Of a DNA stretch of 64,000 bases, positions 37,001-49,745 are shown piece by piece. Within the stretch, counting starts at the first letter, position 1; the number at the start of each line of letters is the position of its first letter. Made by a program: the position numbers and the translations under genes. The stretch is from Aldrovandia affinis. Lineage: Eukaryota > Chordata > Actinopteri > Notacanthiformes > Halosauridae. The stretch is from contig JAINUG010000132.1 in the NCBI GenBank assembly GCA_029706075.1, forward strand, positions 320,001 to 384,000, given 5' to 3'. Below the pieces are notes generated by a model, which was given only the letters and a program-made list of their open reading frames with translations, did no database searches and had not been told where the DNA came from.

Positions 37001-38823
37001 CGGCAGTCGATTTGACATTAGAATCGCATTGAGACTGAGCTTTGAATGCCGTGGACACAATGTCCAAACTGCGTATAATGTATTGTGCAAAATCAAATTA
37101 ACACACAATTATTATTTTTCTTTCTAAAATCGAAATCACAATATCTATAAATCTGCGTAAATTGGTAACTTTGTGATGCACAGACAAAACAAGGCCAACT
37201 TTAAAAAAAACTAGATACTGGATGCAGATTTCAGCTACTGCCCCTCCTAGATAGCTGGTTAAAATCCGTGGCAGAAAAACCTGTTGGGGCAAGTCAAAGA
37301 TAAATCTCACAGATAAGGTAAGCAGCTAACTGTCTGCGGTATACACACTATAAACAGTCAAAACCCTGCAAAGCTGCACAAAAACATCATTCTGTGATAA
37401 ATTATGGCTTTTTAGTATGTAGGCATAACATTGATTCTATGAGCTGGGACCCCAGACATTTTCTTGCTGTGTATCTGGATAGGAGATTGTGCCGTGTGGT
37501 GGTGGTTTAGGTTCTGTGGAGACCACTTTGGGGCCCATTTTACACTGATTTTGCAGACTGATGCTTATCCTTTGGCTGAAGGTGCTATTGGTGATTTGAG
37601 CTGGAGAATGTAGTAAAGCCAAATCAATACACATACGTCTTCTCATTATTCTTATTGTGCATATTCCAAAAGACAGTCACTTGCTCAGAATTTATTGTCA
37701 GAATTTCAATCAATGGCACACAGCAAATTTGCTCACTTCGGGTCTGCTGGGCATACTAGCTAGTTTTGTGTGTGGATGGACCCCATGGTCTGCTGTTGAG
37801 TCTGGACTGTGCCAGCCACAGGACAGCATGTAACTGGCCATAGCATCACCTGGGGAAGGATTTCATTCAGTGGGATGCCTGTGTCTCATTGTGGAACAGC
37901 GACCCCCTCTGGTCAATCAGGGGCCCACAGGCTGCGCGCTCAAGCTGCACATGAAATGTCCTCCTGTCTCAATGTCTGCGCGAGCTTAACTGGTAATGAA
38001 TATGCAATGCACGATAAAGGTATTGCATATTGCATTGTCAAGACAGTGACAAGTAAATCTGGCAATTTCAAACCAAACATTTAGAAGGGTTACACAAGGT
38101 TGGTTTTGAGTAGAGTCATTTTTGTATGCGTGGAAGGAATCACTATTTCATTTTAATACGTGCGTTAAATTTCATATGATAGGTTGCAGTGCAATGTAAC
38201 ATTTGGTGATATATACTGTGGCAAAGATGTGGTTTAAACAAATCACTATGCATCCTATTCAGAGTTGAGTTAAGCCCGTGCAACATGGAGATAAGTCGAA
38301 AATTACACACCTTACCCTAAATACTTTACTAATCTTTGTACTTATGCTTCAGTTTGTCCAAATTATGTTTACACCACCCCACAGGGCCCACCGTTACTGT
38401 GATCTGATGCCACAGTGCACGCTTATGCACATTGTCAACTTTGTCAGAATTTGCACCGTATAATGTAGAACGTAGGTCAGTGTTGACCTGACTTTGTTCA
38501 CCACTATTTTTAATTCTTCATCATTCTGACCGCTTTCTCCTTCTCCATCTCGGCTACTCTGCGATTGTCTACGCAGGTGCTTCTCCTTTTAAACTCTTCT
38601 TAACTGAAATCATGGGAACACGCCAGCACAGCCAATAGTGTAATACATGTACTCTTAAAAACACACCACAAAGCAAAATGTATTTGGAAAATGGATACAT
38701 GTCCTATATACTGTGCCCCTTTTTTTGATCAAATATTTTATTTTATTTATATTTGAATTTCCTTCAGAATTGTATACACACAAAGATACCGGATTTAATC
38801 AAAACTGACCCCCCCCACCAGCA
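37001..38823. other. Intergenic, nothing firmly recognised
   Basis: A GC-richer patch at 37790-38000 contains a short hairpin, GCCTGTG at 37878 against CACAGGC at about 37927. It may be an unclassified SINE-like repeat. No coding gene seen. Confidence 0.4.
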
Positions 38824-39560
38824 CTAGTTCTGATCCCCATTAGGAAAAGTTTCCGAGGAGTTAAATATACTCTGTGTATAAAAGTGAATCTGCTGGTGGT
38901 CAGGATTCCTAGATCCCTTTGGCAGAGTAGGGTCCTTGTCCTTCTTTAGAAGAAGTGACATAATAGCTATATTCACATCTCTAGAGAAGGAACCCTTTTC
39001 TATAGAAAACTGCATCATGCAGAGAAGTAAAGGACTCAAAATATCCCAGAACATCAGGAAGACCTCAGGAGGGATGCCATCCAAACCCGATGATTTGCCT
39101 TTCTGCATGTCCTGCACAGCCTTTCTGATTTCCTCAAGCAAAACCAGTACACCCAAGGTCAACGATTTCTCCACAGAGAGCCGTGGTAACCGTAAATTCT
39201 TGAAGAGATTGTCACATAAGGCCTTGCTGTGATTCATCTCTGAACTGTACAGATCATGGTAAAAAGTGTGAAAAACAGAGTTGATTTGTCCTGGATCAGA
39301 TAGAATATTGCCATCTACGGATTTGGCTCTAAGTCTCATGGCCAACAAATGGCTTTGTCTTCATCCACTGAAGTAGTAGTGTTGCCTAGTTCTATGTATG
39401 AGGAATTCTGCCTGAAGCCGATGTAACATGTTAATTTATTTTTTTAACGTTGTTCACGTTGTAGGGCTGCAAGCTCTGAATAAGACTGCAAGACTGCTCC
39501 AGAGCTAAGAATTCTGCCTCCAATTCATGCAAATCTTTCTGCACGGGATTTACAATGATT
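38824..39560 (-). mobile_element. L1-clade LINE reverse transcriptase fragment
   Basis: The minus-strand translation starts LLAMRLRAKSVDGNILSDPG and continues with FYHDLYSSEM, then AVQDMQKGKSSGLDGIPPEV, an RT entry motif of the KSPGPDG class, and SLLLKKDKDPTLPKGSRNPD, where functional elements have a YRPISL segment. Upstream (39350-39550), in other frames, come QAEFLIHRTRQ-like pieces of the linker domain. The palm catalytic FxDD is not reached. Family: L1 or Tx1 type of fish. Confidence 0.85.
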
Positions 39561-39562
39561 AA

Positions 39563-39925
39563 CAGTGCCACCTTGAAGTCTACACCCCTTTTAAAAAATT
39601 CACTTTTTGTTGCCTTACAGCCTGAAATTAATAAATCTTAAATGAAAATTATTTCTAAAAATTTCTGAACATTAATTAAAAATAAAAACGAGTATAACTT
39701 GATTTCATAAGTCCACACTCTTCCTATCATACCAATTGTAAACTAGCTCAGGGGTAACCAATCACCTTCCAGATCACACACCAAGCTAATTGACCTCCAC
39801 CTGTGTTCAATTGTAGTGATTCTGATTACTTCAGAATACAATCAGCTGCTCCTAAAGGATTCCACTGCTGGGTTGTGCATTTCAGAGTAAAGAATCCACC
39901 TTGAGCAACAAGGAGCCCAATGGCC
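39563..39925 (+). mobile_element. Tc1-like terminal segment (one end)
   Basis: It starts CAGTGCCACCTTGAAGTCTA and includes TTTTTGTTGCCTTACAGCCT. It is homologous to 15150-15542 in the opposite orientation. No transposase coding and no second end. Confidence 0.75.
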
Positions 39926-40944
39926 AAAGAATGTCAATGCCCGTTCATAGTTTTCAACTATTATCCTTGTAATAGTGGACAAGCAATAAAATTGACCCAA
40001 TATGTTTTTTAATTAAAGGCACATGATCCTTAAAGGGATGAATTGAGACTCTTGAATGGAAGACACCATGAAAACAAAACTTTATGAAATGATATAGTTC
40101 ATAGCCATCAGAAGACAGGTATTGCTGAAAAGATTAATTGTCTTTTTTTTTGGCACTCCGCCCAAGTACAGAACTAAGTATGTGCGCAGCACTGAATACG
40201 AACAATCTTTTATGCACAACTGTCATATGAACTGGTGGAACTTAAGGAGGTGCTTAAATCGGTTGACTCTGAATAAGGCCCTAAGAGATTCCAGAAAAAC
40301 AGCATCACAGCAGTTTAGCTGTTGTCACAGAACTGTTTTTCAAATTGTAGGTTTGAAAGCATCTTACATGCTAATTACATTGAGTTATGTTTGTGTTTGC
40401 ATGTGCCTGAAGATGCAGGTCTGTGCAGGATGTAATTTGGTGGAACTTCAGTACTGAGTTTCAGAACCTTCGGAATGTAACACTAAAGTATTACATACAT
40501 TTTTTGGAAGAATACACTATTACAATACGCAGTGACCATAAGATGTTAGAAGGCTTTTTTGTTTGAAAAATCATTAGCTTTGTCTTTCTCTCTTCAATAG
40601 TCTCTTGGCTGCTTCAGCTAAGCGAGAGGATAACTCACAAATGTGTACATTAATACTATCATTGTCATTTTCATCCTGAGAGGCTTTACTTGTCAAGGCA
40701 CAGACTGACTGAGTATCCTAGCTAGTATCCTAGCTAGCTAACTACTTATTCATTTCACTCCAAATGCTCATCAAAGTTTGTTCATAAGGTAATACCTTCA
40801 TGTAAGAGACTTTTGAATTGATACACCGGTGCATAGCCCTGGCTTGGGATACTACTGTGCATAGTAATAAATGGAGTAAACAATTCAACTAGCTGACATT
40901 GGCAGACATTATTGATGTCCCCTTGGTTTTGATTGTACACGACC
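39926..40944. other. Intergenic, nothing recognised
   Basis: AT-rich. A 111-codon frame at 40122 has no recognisable domain and is not supported. Confidence 0.4.
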
Positions 40945-41270
40945 CACAGGTAACTGCCAAAATAAAGGAAACGCATCAGTAAATGAAGGGTTTTGGCAGC
41001 TCTGTTATGGTGTGGGGTGCATATTCCTGGCTTGGTTTATGGCCACTGAAGGTAAATGGCAATAAATGCAAAGCTGTTCTGGAGCGGCACCTGAGAACAT
41101 TTTCTGTAAATCACTATTTACAAAACACCAAATGATGGAATTTTGTTTTCATGTTTCATCCCTCCAGTAGTGTTCCAGACAATGCCAGCATGCATTGCAG
41201 CTATGCTGGTGCCTTGTGGTGGCCCAACACCCTAAAGAAACACTTTAATTAGTTTCCTTTAACTTGTGAC
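40945..41270 (+). mobile_element. Tc1-like deletion derivative, heavily reduced
   Basis: The left repeat CACAGGTAACTGCCAAAATA is followed by the GGGTTTTGGCAGCTCTGTTA word shared with sister copies. The middle is further deleted: it jumps from the GGCAATAAATGCAAAGC region to the C-terminal GGAGCGGCACCTGAG region. The right end is diverged (GTTTCCTTTAACTTG). Nonautonomous relic. Confidence 0.8.
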
Positions 41271-44200
41271 AAATACATTTGTAGTGACCTGACATTACCG
41301 TTCAAGGCCCACATTTACTCTGATCTCATGTTTCAAAGCCATTCTTTTACCTCAAGCTGAGCTCGGCAAGTTGTTTTCAAAACATTACAACTGATGATTA
41401 AAATATCCAAATAATTTGGCAAAGAAACACAACCCAACAAACCTGTTATGTGACATTTTTTATTTCCACCAGAGGCAGCCTATGACTTGTTTTTGTGACC
41501 TGTCTTGACACTGTCACAAATGTTTATCAAGTATTATATTAAAATCCACATTATTATTACTGTTATTATTATGTTTTCATGGTAAGTCAATGATCTGGAG
41601 GCCTCCTTGAGCCGTTGTGCCAGTTTTATGACAGACCAAGTTTTGTGTGTCATTTATTCGCTCATTCGTTCCTCTGTTACAGTGGCGTATTGCCACTGTA
41701 ACAGGCTTCCTCATTCCAACTTAAAAAGAAAAACTTAGAACATGCTAAGTAATGAGTAATGGGATTTTTACTAGTTTTTTTTTAAAGATTTGAAAAGGTT
41801 TTGGGTGGATTTTTACAAGGTATTACAAAACGTCTTGGGGCAGTCACTATGGGAAGAATGATTGTGCAATGGGAGCTTTGCTCATAACTCTGTCATTAGA
41901 CATTGTCAGGCGTAAATGTTAAAGCAAACTAACCTGATCCATGCCATTTTACATGTACTGTACTGTATATATAAGTGCTAATCCATACTGGCTATTACTA
42001 GGCAGCATTTTTCTTTGATTGATAACTATTTTTTACAGTTTATTTACATTCATGCGTAGCTTATTGTTGCATGCTTTGCCCCACCTAGTTTGAACAATTG
42101 AGGTTCAAGTGTGCATGATGTCTTAGAATGACAGCTTTGTAAATTGGTTTGAGGTTAAAGCTGGCCAGAACCTGCCTGTCCAATCTTTTCATCAAAAGTA
42201 GCTTTACACACACACAATACAATACCGTTTGCTGGTGGCAACATTTGATAATGAAGTGTGCACCACTTGATAATTTGTCACTGTAGTTCAAGGGCCTCTT
42301 ATCAAACACCTGCAATATTTTACTTCAACAGGATACTTAAGAAAGAATGTGAAAGAAGTTTGAGCCAAGTACACATTCATATGGAATCCAGTCCAGTAAA
42401 GCTGTATTTGTTTAAATAAACCTAAACCTTTCTTCCCACACATAATGTATATGAAGCTTCTGAAGTCTGAGGTTCAGTAAGTCTAAAACTTACTGGACTT
42501 CACACAATAAACACACAAACTTGGACAATTTTGCATTTCCTCATTGTCATAATCAGAAATCCTCCGCTACCTTTAATGTTTTCCAGAATTGGTCTGTCTT
42601 GACTAGGTGGCTGAAAATGATAACATTTTAGGCTAACAGCAATGTGTTAATTTTGTAACAAGACAGAATAGTAGTCGACGTGCACACTGAGGAATTATCG
42701 GCCATGGAGCAGGAAGAAAGCCCTAAATAAACACTGTGCAAATGAACAAATGGCTCCTGCATCAAACATGTATGCCTTTTCTCTGTTGCTTCTTTCAAGC
42801 AACACTAATCAACTTTTCGGACTAGGTAACCGTGAAACATGACACTCCTGCAGACTTAATTGCAAGCCGAACAGTCTTGTTAAGTTCTGCCTTCTTAGAT
42901 CGGAACCATCTTATGAGGAAAAACATTTTGAAACAATCAACCATTTGGACTTATTGTGCTTGTAAATAAAGTCAGTGTTTTTAACACCTCAAACCTTGTG
43001 TGAAATGGTGACATCTGCTGGTAGCACAGCATGCCGGCAGGTGTGGCAGACCAACCGTAAATGGCACGTGCCCATTGGAGGGTTGATTGACACAAATCTA
43101 TTTGCATAGCAGACAGAGGGAATGCATGTGTCTGAAATAGATCAGTATGAATGAAAATAAATACAAAAATACATTAATAAATGTAAAAATGAATGGATGT
43201 GGAAAATTATGATGGTAACTTTATTGTATGTATTTGCATTTTAGAGGTTTTGTATGGTTGTATTTATTAGCATTTTGTTAATAGACATATTAATTTACAT
43301 TCATTTATTTTTAGCTTTGACAGGGAAAATCTTCCATAGTTATTTGTTTGTTCCAAGAATACAATAAATAATATGTTCAACGCAAATTGTCTGAAGAATA
43401 ATCAATAATAAAACAGCATATTTTTAAAGTCAAAGTTGAGGACATGAGTTGATTGACTCCAGGCCTAAATCTATAGAGCCTTTTCACTCGTATGTCATAG
43501 CAGTTGTTGTCAGGTGTCAGGCATAATCTCCGTCTTCAACCCCATATTCTAAAAACGGAGTTTCAGAGATGGAGGGCAGCTTGTGGCAATAAAAAAATCT
43601 GGTGCAAATAACTTTCCTTGTTGTTTCCTCATACCTAGATTTAACATCTGCGCATGCTACATGATAAAGACATAACTAGTCTACACATGCTACATGGTAA
43701 AGACATACAATTCATGTTGATAATGGTTCTGCTTCTATTTTATCCCCGGCGAATTCCCAGTAAATCTTGCCCTAATGATTTATGGAGTGAGCCAATGGGA
43801 TATGTTAATTTACATGCCTTCATTTGCTTAGTGTGTTTTTCCCTTTCTCTGGAGGTTTCTGAAAATGCAATTGTAAAAAAAAAAAATCACTGCAACAAAT
43901 ACATTTTCATTTATTGATTAATTTACCATGCTATCTACCCAGGAAAAAAAGCAAACCCTCTCCTGTTCTACAAAATTACTGTTGTGGAATTTAACTATAT
44001 AATGTTGGCCTGAGATCATTTGGTGTAGGAAAAGAAGAGTTTCACTCTTTTCATAAATAGGAATTATTTTCTATCTGTTAATCAACATACACAAATTTTG
44101 TCTAGACCTGCTCATCTATCAGAATTCAGGGATTCAGGGCTTTGGTTTATAGGGCAATGGGACCAGGAGCGGTGTAAGCCCTGCCCTTTAAGATTGTTCC

Positions 44201-45542
44201 TGAGAATGTAAAATCAGAGCAAACAAGGTTGTGCATATCGCAATGAATACAAACCACACATATGAGAGAAGTAATCGTCCCAAGTTCTCCATGGTTTACA
44301 TGGACAAGATTAAACAATTCACAAAGGAAAACTCAACATATTATTTTTCATCTGTCATGTTTGTATTCAGGACAACTGTTACTATTTTTGGATTTGGCTG
44401 CCCATTCCAGGTTTAAGAGGATCTGTTCTGGATAGCTTAAGGACTTCAGAAGTGCAAGGGAAAGTATCAGCAGTGCAAACAGACTGCATGTACAATACGT
44501 AGTACATTCTCAACAAACAACAAAGGGCTTATATAAATCTTTGCTTTGTGCGCTTGCCTTCCTAGGGTGTAGACCCACCTTAATGTCTTCTACGTGCACA
44601 AATCTGTCTCCTGCTCACTGCCACTCTCTAGAACATAACGTGGTTAGTGAAAATGCATAGAAGGGTTGATGGCAACCCGTGGTTGCATAACTGTCCTTGA
44701 AATTAAATATGAATAATGGCCTTGTTTATTCATGTCTGTTCCATTGTGTTTAACTATTTTGTGCCAAGTTGATTCACGTGCTTAAAAGGCATTTGTTTTT
44801 TGTCGTCCATAGATTGGAAAAAGATAACAGCTTGTGTTGTTCAAGAGAATAGCCTGTTAGCCCAGAGCTCAGTACACCACAGGTCCTTCAATCCTCATAT
44901 TCAAAGACTTTTCCTAATCATTATCTTGTGTTTGTTTTTCTTTCACACACACTGTTATTGAGTATGAAAAAGTGGCATTCTGCATCAATATGCATTCACT
45001 CTCTGCTGCAAAAGTACAGAAATAAATTCTGATAGATTGTTCCACATAATATTAGTTATAACCAGAATGGTCCATAAATACAACTTTAGAAATTCATACA
45101 CAGAACTTTGCACATAACCATGTATAACTCTACATTGTATATGTCAAATTTTAAAAAATGTACATTTAAGAGTAATAAATAAAGTCAAAGAACGCCCGTG
45201 TGAAAATAAACATTGTTTAATTTGACTTTATGAACCATAGCCTGAACAAATCTGAAGACGGAAATCTGAGTTTATTAGCATTGCCTCAGTGAAGTGTATA
45301 TTATTTTCTATTGAAGTAAGCCTTTGTGCCTGAGAAAGAGTGGGCCACAGCCTTTTCTGACTGCCACTTAACCCCCTGAGGTCTGTGCTTAGCTCAGCTG
45401 TGGGTCCGAGCTTCCAAGAAAGAGTGGGCCTCTCAACAGCCTCAGTGGGGGTTAAATACCATGGCATTGTGGGGTGGTGTTTTCTCATTCTGTTGACTGG
45501 CTGTGGAATGAAAGTTGTTGATTTTCCACCTGTCCTCTCTTC
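41271..45542. other. Intergenic, nothing recognised apart from a hairpin
   Basis: About 4.3 kb without a gene or known repeat that I can identify. A perfect hairpin lies at 41674-41704. A segment at 43430-43485 resembles 55795-55845 (AGTCAAAGTTGAGGACA against AGTCAAAGTTAAGGACA), hinting at an unclassified dispersed repeat. Confidence 0.4.
41674..41704. repeat. Perfect 13-bp hairpin
   Basis: CTGTTACAGTGGC at 41674-41686 and its exact inverse GCCACTGTAACAG at 41692-41704 flank a 5-base loop. No transposon ends or tRNA-like features surround it. Confidence 0.8.
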
Positions 45543-45634
45543 AGCTGGCATTATCCACTTCACTGTCAGAGTGGGTTGGGGCTAGGGTCAGGGCTAGAAG
45601 CTGGCATGAACTCTGTCACTGTCAGAGTGGGTTA
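45543..45634. repeat. 56-bp tandem duplication
   Basis: AGCTGGCA at 45543 and 45599 and CACTGTCAGAGTGGGTT at 45561 and 45617 keep the same 56-base spacing, so a unit has been duplicated once with some divergence. Confidence 0.75.
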
Positions 45635-45765
45635 GCCCCTCAACTAAAATGTAATGTAAAATGTAAAAAACTTGTGCATCAGGTTCAGTGCCTTAGATGC
45701 ACATCTTTAGAAAGGGACTACAGATATGTGCAAAATATTAACCCCAATATCTGTGTATACATATT

Positions 45766-46706
45766 CACTCAGTGGCCACTTTATTAGGTATACCTGTACA
45801 CCTGCTCATTAATGCAATTGTCTAATCAATCATCAACCAATCATGTGACAGCAACTCAATTCATAAAAGCATGCAGACATGGTCAAGAGGTTCAGTTGTT
45901 GTTCAGACCAAAAATCTGAATGGGGAAGAAATTTGATCTAAGTGACTTTGACCGTGGAATTATTGTTAGTGCCAGACAGGGTGATGTGAGTATCTCAGAA
46001 ACTTCTGATCTCATGGGGTTTTCATGCACAACAGTCTCTAGAGTTTACAGAGAATGGTGCGAACAAAAAAAAACATCCAGTGAGCGGCACTTCTGTGGCA
46101 AAAATACCTTGTAAATTTTTGCTGCGACATGCAGATAGTAGGGTCAGAATTTGGCATAAACAGCATGAATCCATGCATCCATCCTGCCTTGTGTCAATGG
46201 TTCAGGCTGGTAGTGGTGGTGTAATGGTGTGGGGAATGTTTTCTTTCCACACATTAGGCCCCTTAATACCAATTGAGCATCATTTAAATGCCACAGCCTA
46301 CCTGAGTCTTGTTGCTGACCATGTGCATCTCTTTATAGCCACAGTCTACCCACTTTTAATGGTTATTTCCAGCAGGATAATGCACCATGTCACAAAGCAC
46401 ATGTCATCTCAAGCTGCTTCCACGAACATGGCAATGAGTTCAGTGTACTTCAATCGCCTCCACAGTCACCAGATCTCAGTCCAATAGAGTACCTTTGGGA
46501 TGTGGTGGAATGGAAGATTCGCAACATGAATGGGCAGCCGACAAATCTTCAGCAACTGCATGATGCTATCATGTCAACATGGACCAGAATCTCTGAGGAA
46601 TGTTTCCAGCACCTAGTTGAATCCATGCCACAAAGAATTCAGGCTGTTCTGGGGGCAAAGGGGGGTCCTACCAGTACTAGAAAGGTGTACCTAATAAAGT
46701 GGCCAC
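45766..46706 (+). mobile_element. Tc1-like transposon, internally deleted
   Basis: The left repeat CACTCAGTGGCCACTTTATT matches the copy at 3236. Transposase begins at 45920 with MGKKFDLSDFDRGIIVSARQ. At about 46110 a deletion of roughly 270 bases, compared with the copy at 3236, removes the region including WSDES. Coding resumes with GSGGVMVWGMFSFHTLGPLI. C-terminal parts (VEWKIRNMNGQPTNLQQLHD and MPQRIQAVLGAKGG) follow in another frame. The right repeat is cut short at GTGGCCAC, where L2 sequence begins. Confidence 0.9.
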
Positions 46707-47110
46707 ATCGCTCTTATCCAGAGCGATGTGCATTAGTACATGATATGATACATATTTCGAGAAGCAGTATTGAACATGTAAGCAGTAGTGATGACAGTTG
46801 GTTAGATGTACAGAATTCAGTGGTAGTGGAGTCTGAAAAGTTGGGTTTTGAGTCCCAATCTGAGAGATGGCAAGTGATTCCGCAGTCCTGATCGAGTGTG
46901 GAAGATCATTCCACCAGAGAGGTGAGTAGTGGGGTGACGTGGGTGAACTTGGGTTGATTGAACACTAGCCGTGTGGCAGAATTCTGCACCAGTTGCAGTG
47001 GCTTGATGGCACAAGCCGGTAAGCCTGCCAGCAGGGAATTACAGTAGTCCAGGCGTGAGATCAGCAGGGCTTGGACCAGGAGTTGTGTGGCCTCTTGGGT
47101 GAGGAATGGT
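46707..47110 (-). mobile_element. L2-clade LINE, ORF2 C-terminus and 3' region
   Basis: The minus strand encodes LLVQALLISRLDYCNSLLAG, then PLQLVQNSATRLVFNQPKF and THVTPLLTSL, the standard C-terminal part of L2-clade RT. Next comes a region like LRNHLPSLRLGLKTQLF and the 3' words TCCACTACCACTGAATTCTG. The terminal stem is cut within CGCTCTGGATAAGAGCG, right at the end of the Tc1-like element. Confidence 0.9.
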
Positions 47111-47184
47111 CAGAATCTCCAGATATAACTAACTGGAATGTGAAATAACTTTCCCTTAAATTCTACTAACCTTCCTTGTGCTAC

Positions 47185-47340
47185 AGGTATGGTGTGCAGC
47201 TGCCAACAATGATGTCTATTGCTGTATTACTGCACTGATCTCTTGCGCTAACTATTATTAATCTTACCATGTATAAATGCACGTTTTGTAAGTCGCTCTG
47301 CATAAGAGCATCTGCTAAATGCCTAAAATGTCAAATATAA
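47185..47340 (+). mobile_element. L2-clade LINE 3' end
   Basis: TATTGCTGTATTACTGCACT and GTAAGTCGCTCTGCATAAGA followed by GCATCTGCTAAATG form a complete L2 3' tail. It points away from the minus-strand L2 fragment about 75 bases to its left, so these are two separate insertions. Confidence 0.8.
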
Positions 47341-48428
47341 ATGAATGTGCTCTAATCATCCAAATGTCAGGCACAAAACTTACTGGTTATTTTCAGAGTG
47401 GGATGGGCAGGTTGGTAACATTTACCCTCACAATCCATCCTGCATCCATATTGCAAAATAAAACACTCACCCCATGTTCTTCTGGTTGAAGATTCACCAC
47501 ATTGCATACATAAAATACCCATGCAAATGCCAATTAAACCAATACAATAAGTGTGTGCATTCCCCGTTAATTAAGTAGGCTACTTATTCCTTGTCAAAAT
47601 CAATTCATACCCAATACCCACAACCCAAGTCATATGTATTGTAAGTGGATCACTTTATTTCCTAGGTGCATTGCATAGGCTGTCAGGTAGTGCCCATTTG
47701 CTACGCGATTGTTCAGTGGTTCTGAGTACAAAAGGAGAGATCTTTGTAGCAGGTGCACAACCATTAGCAATTACCTTCCTCCCGGTTCCTCGGGGATCCC
47801 CATTCCTCCTCGGAATGTTAATACGTCTTGCTTTAGGTAATGCTGTCACTTCTGAGCCCTTTAAAATAAATCCTCATAATGGCTGCTGATGGCTCTGTAA
47901 ATGGCTCTTTGCACTGTTGGGCTTCTTGTTTGTTAGAATGGAAATAGTCCCCATGGAATTTCTCCCAGGAGTGTCTGTCCTTACAATGAGCGCAGAACTC
48001 ACATCTCTGATTTTAAAGCAAGCTTAGTTATTAATTAGGATGTTAATCCTTTAATATTTGAGAAATGTACAATTTCTGTGTGGTGCCAACTAGGCAATTT
48101 GGGCAAGATGACAGGAAATGGTGTGTTGAATGTATAATTTGCACAGAACTTGAGCTTGAAACCCATTTTATGCCATGAAACTTCTTTGCTTTTCATCCCA
48201 AAACGCACAAAGCAAGATGTTAAAATAATTCTAATACTGGCTTTTTTAAAAAAAAATTGGATGAAAGTTCATTTAAAATGTATGAACACCATCCAAATTG
48301 CATTTAGAATGTTGTGCATGAAGATAATGACTTATGGAACATAATGCAGAAAAATAAAAGGCAAATATGTGTGGACATAACTTATTTTCAAAGCAGCTAC
48401 AGACCAACTGCAGTAGCATACTGAGAGA
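47341..48428. other. Intergenic, nothing recognised
   Basis: No supported gene or repeat between the L2 tail and the small MITE. Confidence 0.4.
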
Positions 48429-48668
48429 GTAGACAAAATAATGGAAAAAAAATTGTATATTTAATATACTGTATATGAATATTTAGCAACTAATAAGGAG
48501 TTGGGCTGCCCTGTGCCTTCATACCATCTTCAATCCATCTTGGAATGTTGTTATACATGTTTTTAACTGTTTCTTGTGGGATAATGACTCGTCTTGGAAT
48601 TGTGATTTAGTTACTTCAAAATATGATATGATACCTTTTTCATTTGGTCTTTCCAGGATTTTGTCTAG
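48429..48668. repeat. Tc1-related MITE (240 bp)
   Basis: TAGACAAAATAATGGAAA on the left and TTTCCAGGATTTTGTCTA on the right are inverted repeats of 18 bases with about two mismatches. The right part (GATTTAGTTACTTCAAAATA and TTTTTCATTTGG) recurs at 60090-60160. The terminal repeat matches the right end of the element at 9790-10695, so this is probably its nonautonomous derivative. Confidence 0.75.
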
Positions 48669-48672
48669 CCCT

Positions 48673-48678
<6 letters not shown>

Positions 48679-48723
<45 letters not shown>

Positions 48724-48760
48724 TGTATATACACACACACACACACACACAAACACACAC
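48679..48760. repeat. (TA)n(CA)n compound microsatellite
   Basis: About 43 bases of TA, a short break, then about 30 bases of AC. It lies between a MITE and a Tc1-like end, and gives artefactual tyrosine/isoleucine repeats in translation. Confidence 0.95.
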
Positions 48761-48764
48761 ATAA

Positions 48765-49745
48765 TGGGTATACAAAGTATTCAACCCCTTTGGCATTTTT
48801 CACATTTTATTTTATTTTCTTGCTTCATGGAATCAACTTTGACAAGTTTTTCAGTCCCTGAAGCAGAGAAGCATCCCCATAGCATTAGGCTCCCACCATC
48901 ATGTTCACGGTAGGGATAGTGTTCTTGGGATGATGCGCAGTGTTAGGCTAGTACCTAACGTTGAGGTCAAAAGGTTCAATCTTGGTCTCATCAAACCATA
49001 GAATCTTCCTCCAGTTGGTTTGAGAGTCTCCTACATGCCTTCTGGCAAACTCTAGGTGAGATCTTGTGTGAGCTTTTTTCAACAATGGTTTTCTTTTTGC
49101 CACTCTCCCATAAAGTGAAGATTTGTGAAGCGCCCCATGGACAGTTTCTCCCATCTCTGCTATAGAAGACTGTAACCCCATCAGAGTTGCCATGGGCCTG
49201 TTAGTAGCCTCCTTGGCAAGTGCCCATTTTGCACGAATGTTCATTTTTTGAGGATGGCCTGTTCTAGGCAAATTCATAGTTGTGCCATATTTCTTTATGA
49301 TGGATTTAACGGTGCTCCGGGGATATTCAAAGTCTTTTATATCCTTCGCCTGACTGGTGCTTTTGAAGAACGTTTTTCTCGGATTTGCTTTGAATGTTCT
49401 TTGGTCTTCATGATGAAGCTCTTGTTTGGAAATGCACTAACCAACTGTGGGACCTCTCACAGACAGGTGCATTTCATTTGAAATCTTTTGAAACACCTTC
49501 ATTGTACACAGGTGGACACCAATCAAATAATTATGTTGACTCTGAAGACAATTGATCGCACCAGAGTTCATTTAGGTGCGTCTTAGCAAAAGGGGTTTAT
49601 TTGTAAATAAGTTTTAAAGTATTTTCTTTCTCTTTGACATGATTTAGTATTTTGTGTTGATCAGTAGCAAGAAATTCCAATGAAATCAATTTTGATTCCA
49701 TGTTGTAACTAAATTAAATGTGGAAAAAGTCCAAGGGCGTACGGA
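48765..49745 (-). mobile_element. Tc1-like transposon relic, third family
   Basis: The minus-strand frame at 49277-48948 encodes NLPRTGHPQKMNIRAKWALA, LKKAHTRSHLEFARRHVGDS and WRKILWFDETKIEPF, covering the helix-turn-helix linker to the first catalytic aspartate. The rest of the catalytic domain is missing; a short noncoding end with GTATTCAACCCCTTTGGCAT follows. The right end, AATGTGGAAAAAGTCCAAGG, is the 5' terminal region of this common fish family. Confidence 0.85.

Noticed and set aside
48519-48913. Tyr/Ile- and Thr/His-rich frames near 48.7 kb
   Set aside because: Products of the TA and CA microsatellites and flanking transposon sequence.
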